Source: Verrucomicrobiia bacterium
Lineage (GTDB): Bacteria; Verrucomicrobiota; Verrucomicrobiia; Limisphaerales; UBA1319
Assembly: GCA_017880715.1 (NCBI GenBank)
Contig: JADGRT010000072.1
Coordinates: 1 to 9,874, forward strand
DNA: 9,874 bases
Reading direction: 5' to 3'
Part shown: positions 6,680 to 9,874 of the stretch, piece by piece
How the letters are laid out: every line of letters starts with the position of its first letter
How positions within the stretch are numbered: position 1 is the stretch's first letter
Made by a program: the position numbers and the translations under genes
Notes under the pieces: model-generated
Seen by the model: only the letters and a program-made list of their open reading frames with translations
Told to the model about the DNA's origin: nothing
The model's database searches: none

Positions 6680-9600
6680 ATGAGACGAATCCTGGCATAC
6701 CGGCTCGGGCTGCTGGCTATCGGGCTAAGCTGGTTCAGCGGCAGCAGCCACGCAACCATCGGTGGCGCCGTTTCCAGCGGTATTATCAGCGCCCCAGACG
6801 CCTCGCCATCCGAGAGCCTCGCCGCCCAGGAAATCCAGCGTTATGTGTATCTGCGCACCGGTCGCTGGCTCCCGCGCCAACCAGTCAGCGCGCCGTTTGC
6901 CGCCCGGGGCGATACCATCGCCGTGGCCCGCAAAGACCGATCCCTGGCCCAAACGCTGGCCGCGGATGGCGGATTTGCGGCGGATCTGGCTTCGCTCAAA
7001 CCTCATCAATTTCTGCTGCGCACACTCGACCAGCGAGGCCATCGCGTGCTGCTCCTGGCCGGCGGTGATGAAACCGCCACCCTCTATGCCGCCTACCGCC
7101 TGGCCGAATGCCTGGGTGTTCGGTTTTATCTGCATGGCGATGTGATCCCTGACGAACCGGTCCGATTCGCCATTCCTCGGTTAAATGAGCGGCACGAACC
7201 GCTCTTTGCCGTGCGAGGCATTCAACCTTTCCACGATTTTCCCGAAGGACCCGACTGGTGGAATGCCGATGATTACAAGGCCATCCTTGCCCAATTGCCC
7301 AAGTTGCGCCTGAATTTCTTCGGCCTGCACACGTATCCCGAAAACGGCCCGAATGCCGAACCCACGGTTTGGATCGGGCCGGCCTCCGAGATGGGCGAAG
7401 GCGCTCGCGTTCGACAAAGCTACCCCTCCAGTTACCAAAACACCCGGCGTGGCAATTGGGGATACAGCGCTCGAAAGACCGGCGACTTTCATCTCGGTAC
7501 GGCGGCGCTTTTTGAAACCGACGCCTTTGGTGGAGACGTGATGCGGGGTTTCTGTCCCCAGCCGTCCACCCCCGACGACGCCAATGAATTGTTCGATCGC
7601 GCCGGCTTGCTGCTTCGGGATGCGTTTACCTTTGCCCGGGCGCTGGGCATTCAAACCTGCGTGGGAACCGAGACGCCTTTGACGATTCCCAAACAACTCC
7701 AGGAACGGCTGAAGGCCCAAAACAAAGATCCCAAAGATCCCGCGGTGCTCCGGGAAATCTACGAAGGCATGTTCCGGCGCATCGCGCAGACCTATCCGCT
7801 GGACTATTTCTGGTTGTGGACCCCGGAGTCCTGGACGTGGGAAGGCACCAAAGACGAACAGGTGCGCATTACCACCAACGACTTGACCACCGCAATTGCC
7901 GCTGCCCGCAATGTCCAGTCGCCCTTCAAACTGGCCACCTGCGGCTGGGTCCTGGGGCCCCAACAAGACCGTGCCATGTTCGATAAAATGTTGCCCTTGG
8001 ATGTGGCCGTCAGTTGTATCAACCGCGAGGTGGGCAACACCCCGGTTGATCCCGCCTTCGCCAAGGTTGCCGGCCGCTCCAAGTGGGCCATCCCCTGGAT
8101 GGAAGACGATCCAGGTCTGACCTCGCCCCAATTGTGGGCCGGCCGCATGCGGCGCGACGCCGCCGATGCGCGCCGTTATGGTTGCGATGGCTTGCTGGGA
8201 ATTCATTGGCGCACGCGCATCCTGGGACCCGCCGTCTCCGCCCTGGCCCAAGCCGCCTGGGATCAATCGGCCTGGATTCAAACCGCGCCCATCCCGAAGG
8301 AGCCTACCACCCAGGCCGGCCCCGATGGCGGCCAAATCGCCGCTTTCACCGACCACGCCATCGCGGACACCCAGGATGCTCCCTTGTATCAGACCGTTCG
8401 TTACAACTTGAAGGCCTACCGACTGCCGGTTTCCAATGGCGTCTATCGCGTTACTCTAAAATTTTGCGAACCTCACTATGCTGCCGCCGGCAAGCGCGTG
8501 TTTGACGTGAAACTGCAAGGTTCCCAGGGGATCGAGAATCTCGATATTTTTGCCCGCGTGGGACAAAACAAAGCGCTCGATTTCACGTTCGACCGCACCG
8601 AAGTCACCAACGGTTTGATCGAAATCACCTTTGTTCCCCGCGTGGAATACCCGTCCATTGCCGCCATCGCCATCGAAGGAGCCAATTCCACCAAGAAAAT
8701 CAATTGCGGCGGCCCGGTTTATAAGGACTACGCCGCCGATTGGCCCGCCGTCACGCCGGAAAAAGCGGTATTCCCGAGCACGGTGGACTTTTACGGCGAC
8801 TGGGCGCTGCATCAGTTCGGCAGCCAGGTCACTGAGCCAGCCGCCGCGATCTTCACCAAAATCGATGGCCACTTGCCCCGCCCTTCCGAGTGGGTCAAAG
8901 GACCGGGCGGTATCAAATCCGATAAGCAGCCCTGGACGGCCGTTCGCAAGGCCTATGCTTTCGTGGATGAACTGGCGGCTCTGCAACCACGCGTCAAAGG
9001 CGCGGGCAACCGCGAGCGCTTTGCTTATTGGCTGAACAATTTCCAGTACATGCGCACGCTAGGCGAGTTGCGGTGCCTCTGGGGCGAATACGAGCAGGCC
9101 ATGGACAAGGTGAAAGCGGAGAAAGATCCGCTGGCGCAAAAGAAACTCGCCATCCAGACCGCACTGCCGCTGCGCCTCCGAATGATCCAACAGGTCGGGC
9201 AGGTCTATGATCACCTCCTGGCTACCGTCAGCAATCCGGGCGAGCTGGGCACCGTGGCCAACTGGGAACAGCAGATCCTGCCGGACTTGCTCGATAAACC
9301 CGGCCAGGAACTGGCGCAATATCTGCAAACCGAACTGCCCCCGCAGGCGCAACTCTCCCGGACCTATCACGGACCTCTGCGACTCATCGTGCCCACCACG
9401 CGCACCCTGCTCGCGCCCCGTGAACCGCTCCAACTGAAGGTCATCATCCTGGCGGAGCAATCCCCGCGTGAAGCCGCCCTTTACTGGCGCCCGCTGGGAC
9501 ACGGATCGTTCCGACAAACGCCCTTGACCCTTGTTGCCCGCGGGGTTTACTCGGTGCAACTGCCGGACCAATCCATCACGGAGGCAGGCTTGGAATACTA

Positions 9601-9709
9601 CATTAAAGTTCAGCCTGCCCAGGGTGTATCGGTGCTCTATCCCGCCACCGCCCCGAAGCAGAACCAAACGGTGGTGGTCGCGCCACCGAACCTGACCGGG
9701 CTTCGGTGA
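6680..9709 (+). CDS. Secreted glycoside-hydrolase-like protein with malectin-like carbohydrate-binding domain
   Basis: A 1009-residue exported protein. A signal peptide is clear: basic MRR, a hydrophobic core, and a likely cut after SHA (residue 25). Residues about 35-165 match the alpha-glucuronidase N-terminal/GH20b-like fold (SLAAQEIQRY, and GGDETATLYAAYRLAECLGVRFY). Residues about 175-530 look like a TIM barrel of the kind in GH67/GH20-type enzymes. Strand-like segments are LNFFGLH, IQTCVGTE, YFWLWTPE, FKLATCGW, KWAIPWMEDD and CDGLLGIHW. E331, E383 and E475-D477 sit at strand ends and are candidate catalytic acids, but I cannot assign them. Residues about 545-668 are malectin-like, with LYQTVRY, NGVYRVTLKFCEPHY and GKRVFDV, but the INCGGPxYxDY motif comes after it at 674-684. 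Residues about 700-890 are mainly helical (DWALHQFG... and WGEYEQAMDKV). Residues about 895-1000 form an Ig/Fn3-like beta domain. The ATG lies 2 bases after the previous stop, with no Shine-Dalgarno sequence. The substrate is unknown; a plant or algal polysaccharide is plausible. Confidence 0.82.
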   Translation: MRRILAYRLGLLAIGLSWFSGSSHATIGGAVSSGIISAPDASPSESLAAQEIQRYVYLRTGRWLPRQPVSAPFAARGDTIAVARKDRSLAQTLAADGGFAADLASLKPHQFLLRTLDQRGHRVLLLAGGDETATLYAAYRLAECLGVRFYLHGDVIPDEPVRFAIPRLNERHEPLFAVRGIQPFHDFPEGPDWWNADDYKAILAQLPKLRLNFFGLHTYPENGPNAEPTVWIGPASEMGEGARVRQSYPSSYQNTRRGNWGYSARKTGDFHLGTAALFETDAFGGDVMRGFCPQPSTPDDANELFDRAGLLLRDAFTFARALGIQTCVGTETPLTIPKQLQERLKAQNKDPKDPAVLREIYEGMFRRIAQTYPLDYFWLWTPESWTWEGTKDEQVRITTNDLTTAIAAARNVQSPFKLATCGWVLGPQQDRAMFDKMLPLDVAVSCINREVGNTPVDPAFAKVAGRSKWAIPWMEDDPGLTSPQLWAGRMRRDAADARRYGCDGLLGIHWRTRILGPAVSALAQAAWDQSAWIQTAPIPKEPTTQAGPDGGQIAAFTDHAIADTQDAPLYQTVRYNLKAYRLPVSNGVYRVTLKFCEPHYAAAGKRVFDVKLQGSQGIENLDIFARVGQNKALDFTFDRTEVTNGLIEITFVPRVEYPSIAAIAIEGANSTKKINCGGPVYKDYAADWPAVTPEKAVFPSTVDFYGDWALHQFGSQVTEPAAAIFTKIDGHLPRPSEWVKGPGGIKSDKQPWTAVRKAYAFVDELAALQPRVKGAGNRERFAYWLNNFQYMRTLGELRCLWGEYEQAMDKVKAEKDPLAQKKLAIQTALPLRLRMIQQVGQVYDHLLATVSNPGELGTVANWEQQILPDLLDKPGQELAQYLQTELPPQAQLSRTYHGPLRLIVPTTRTLLAPREPLQLKVIILAEQSPREAALYWRPLGHGSFRQTPLTLVARGVYSVQLPDQSITEAGLEYYIKVQPAQGVSVLYPATAPKQNQTVVVAPPNLTGLR

Positions 9710-9728
9710 GGCGCTGGTATTCGCGATT

Positions 9729-9874
9729 ATGAAGACATCCCATTCAAGAATGGGCGGGACGCAGGCGCTGACGCGGCTGGAAGTCGTCGTGGTTATTCTC
9801 GTAACGCTGGTCTTGGTCGGCCTCCTTCTGCCGCTTCTGGCACGCTCCAAAACAACAGCAGCTCACGTTTCTTG
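9729..9874 (+). CDS. Type IV pilin / type II secretion pseudopilin-like protein (partial, N-terminus only)
   Basis: The first 48 residues of a protein that runs off the right edge. It has a short polar leader (MKTSHSRMGGTQA) followed by LTRLEVVVVILVTLVLVGLL and a proline, then a charged stretch. This is the layout of a class III prepilin signal. Peptidase would cut after A13, giving a mature start L-T-R-L-E with the conserved glutamate E18 at mature position 5 and a membrane helix that polymerises the pilus or pseudopilus. The canonical form is G/A then FTLIE. Arg at mature position 3 is unusual against that consensus, but I recall similar 'TRxE' forms among Verrucomicrobia pseudopilins. The ATG at 9729 is preferred over the ATG at 9750 (residue 8) because it gives a full-length leader. 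Neither has a good Shine-Dalgarno sequence. The gap of 19 bases to the preceding gene allows cotranscription. Such proteins are abundant in this phylum, and this one need not be related to the upstream genes. Confidence 0.72.
   Translation, partial: MKTSHSRMGGTQALTRLEVVVVILVTLVLVGLLLPLLARSKTTAAHVS

Noticed and set aside
7724..7741. Tandem 9-base repeat, AAAGATCCC twice
   Set aside because: Only two copies, in frame and encoding KDPKDP in a loop. This is ordinary coding slippage, not a repeat element.
7181..8356. 391-codon open frame on the minus strand opposite the glycosidase-like gene
   Set aside because: It is Gly/His/Gln-rich with no domain signature. The sense strand encodes a coherent secreted protein across the same stretch.

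Overview
The window looks like chromosomal DNA of a high-GC member of the Verrucomicrobia (PVC superphylum), probably near the Pedosphaera/Limisphaera group. This is inferred from gene content. Three things point there: a vWA/GATase-like membrane protein paired with a DUF4175-type protein, a large secreted glycosidase-like protein with a malectin domain, and a pseudopilin start with an 'LTRLE' signature. There are no mobile elements, RNA genes or CRISPR arrays. Gene density is very high and coding style looks uniform.

Layout. From 1389 down to the left edge, on the minus strand, lie two tightly packed genes: a zinc-ribbon protein of unknown function (1389-706), then ribonuclease III (rnc, GTG start at 702, running off the left edge within a few residues of its expected end). 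A 204-bp divergent intergenic region (1390-1593) follows, with weak promoter-like sequences facing both ways. On the plus strand, three long genes run almost without gaps. They are a vWA/class I GATase-like membrane protein (1594-3804), a DUF4175-like membrane protein with a long coiled coil (3798-6677, 7-bp overlap) and a secreted glycoside-hydrolase-like protein (6680-9709, 2-bp gap). The right edge holds the N-terminus of a type IV pilin/type II secretion pseudopilin-like protein (9729 onward).

How the genes fit together. The vWA and DUF4175-like proteins are normally the last members of a MoxR-DUF58-BatA-type cluster, an envelope-associated system of largely unknown role. Here the pair stands at the head of its own transcription unit, without MoxR or DUF58 immediately upstream, and is apparently translationally coupled to a secreted carbohydrate-active protein. 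The point that most deserves follow-up is in that last protein. The malectin-like domain appears circularly permuted: the hallmark N-terminal motif (INCGGPxYxDYAADW) lies after the rest of the fold rather than before it. None of this shows a new defence or mobile system. The interest lies in domain architecture and operon composition.
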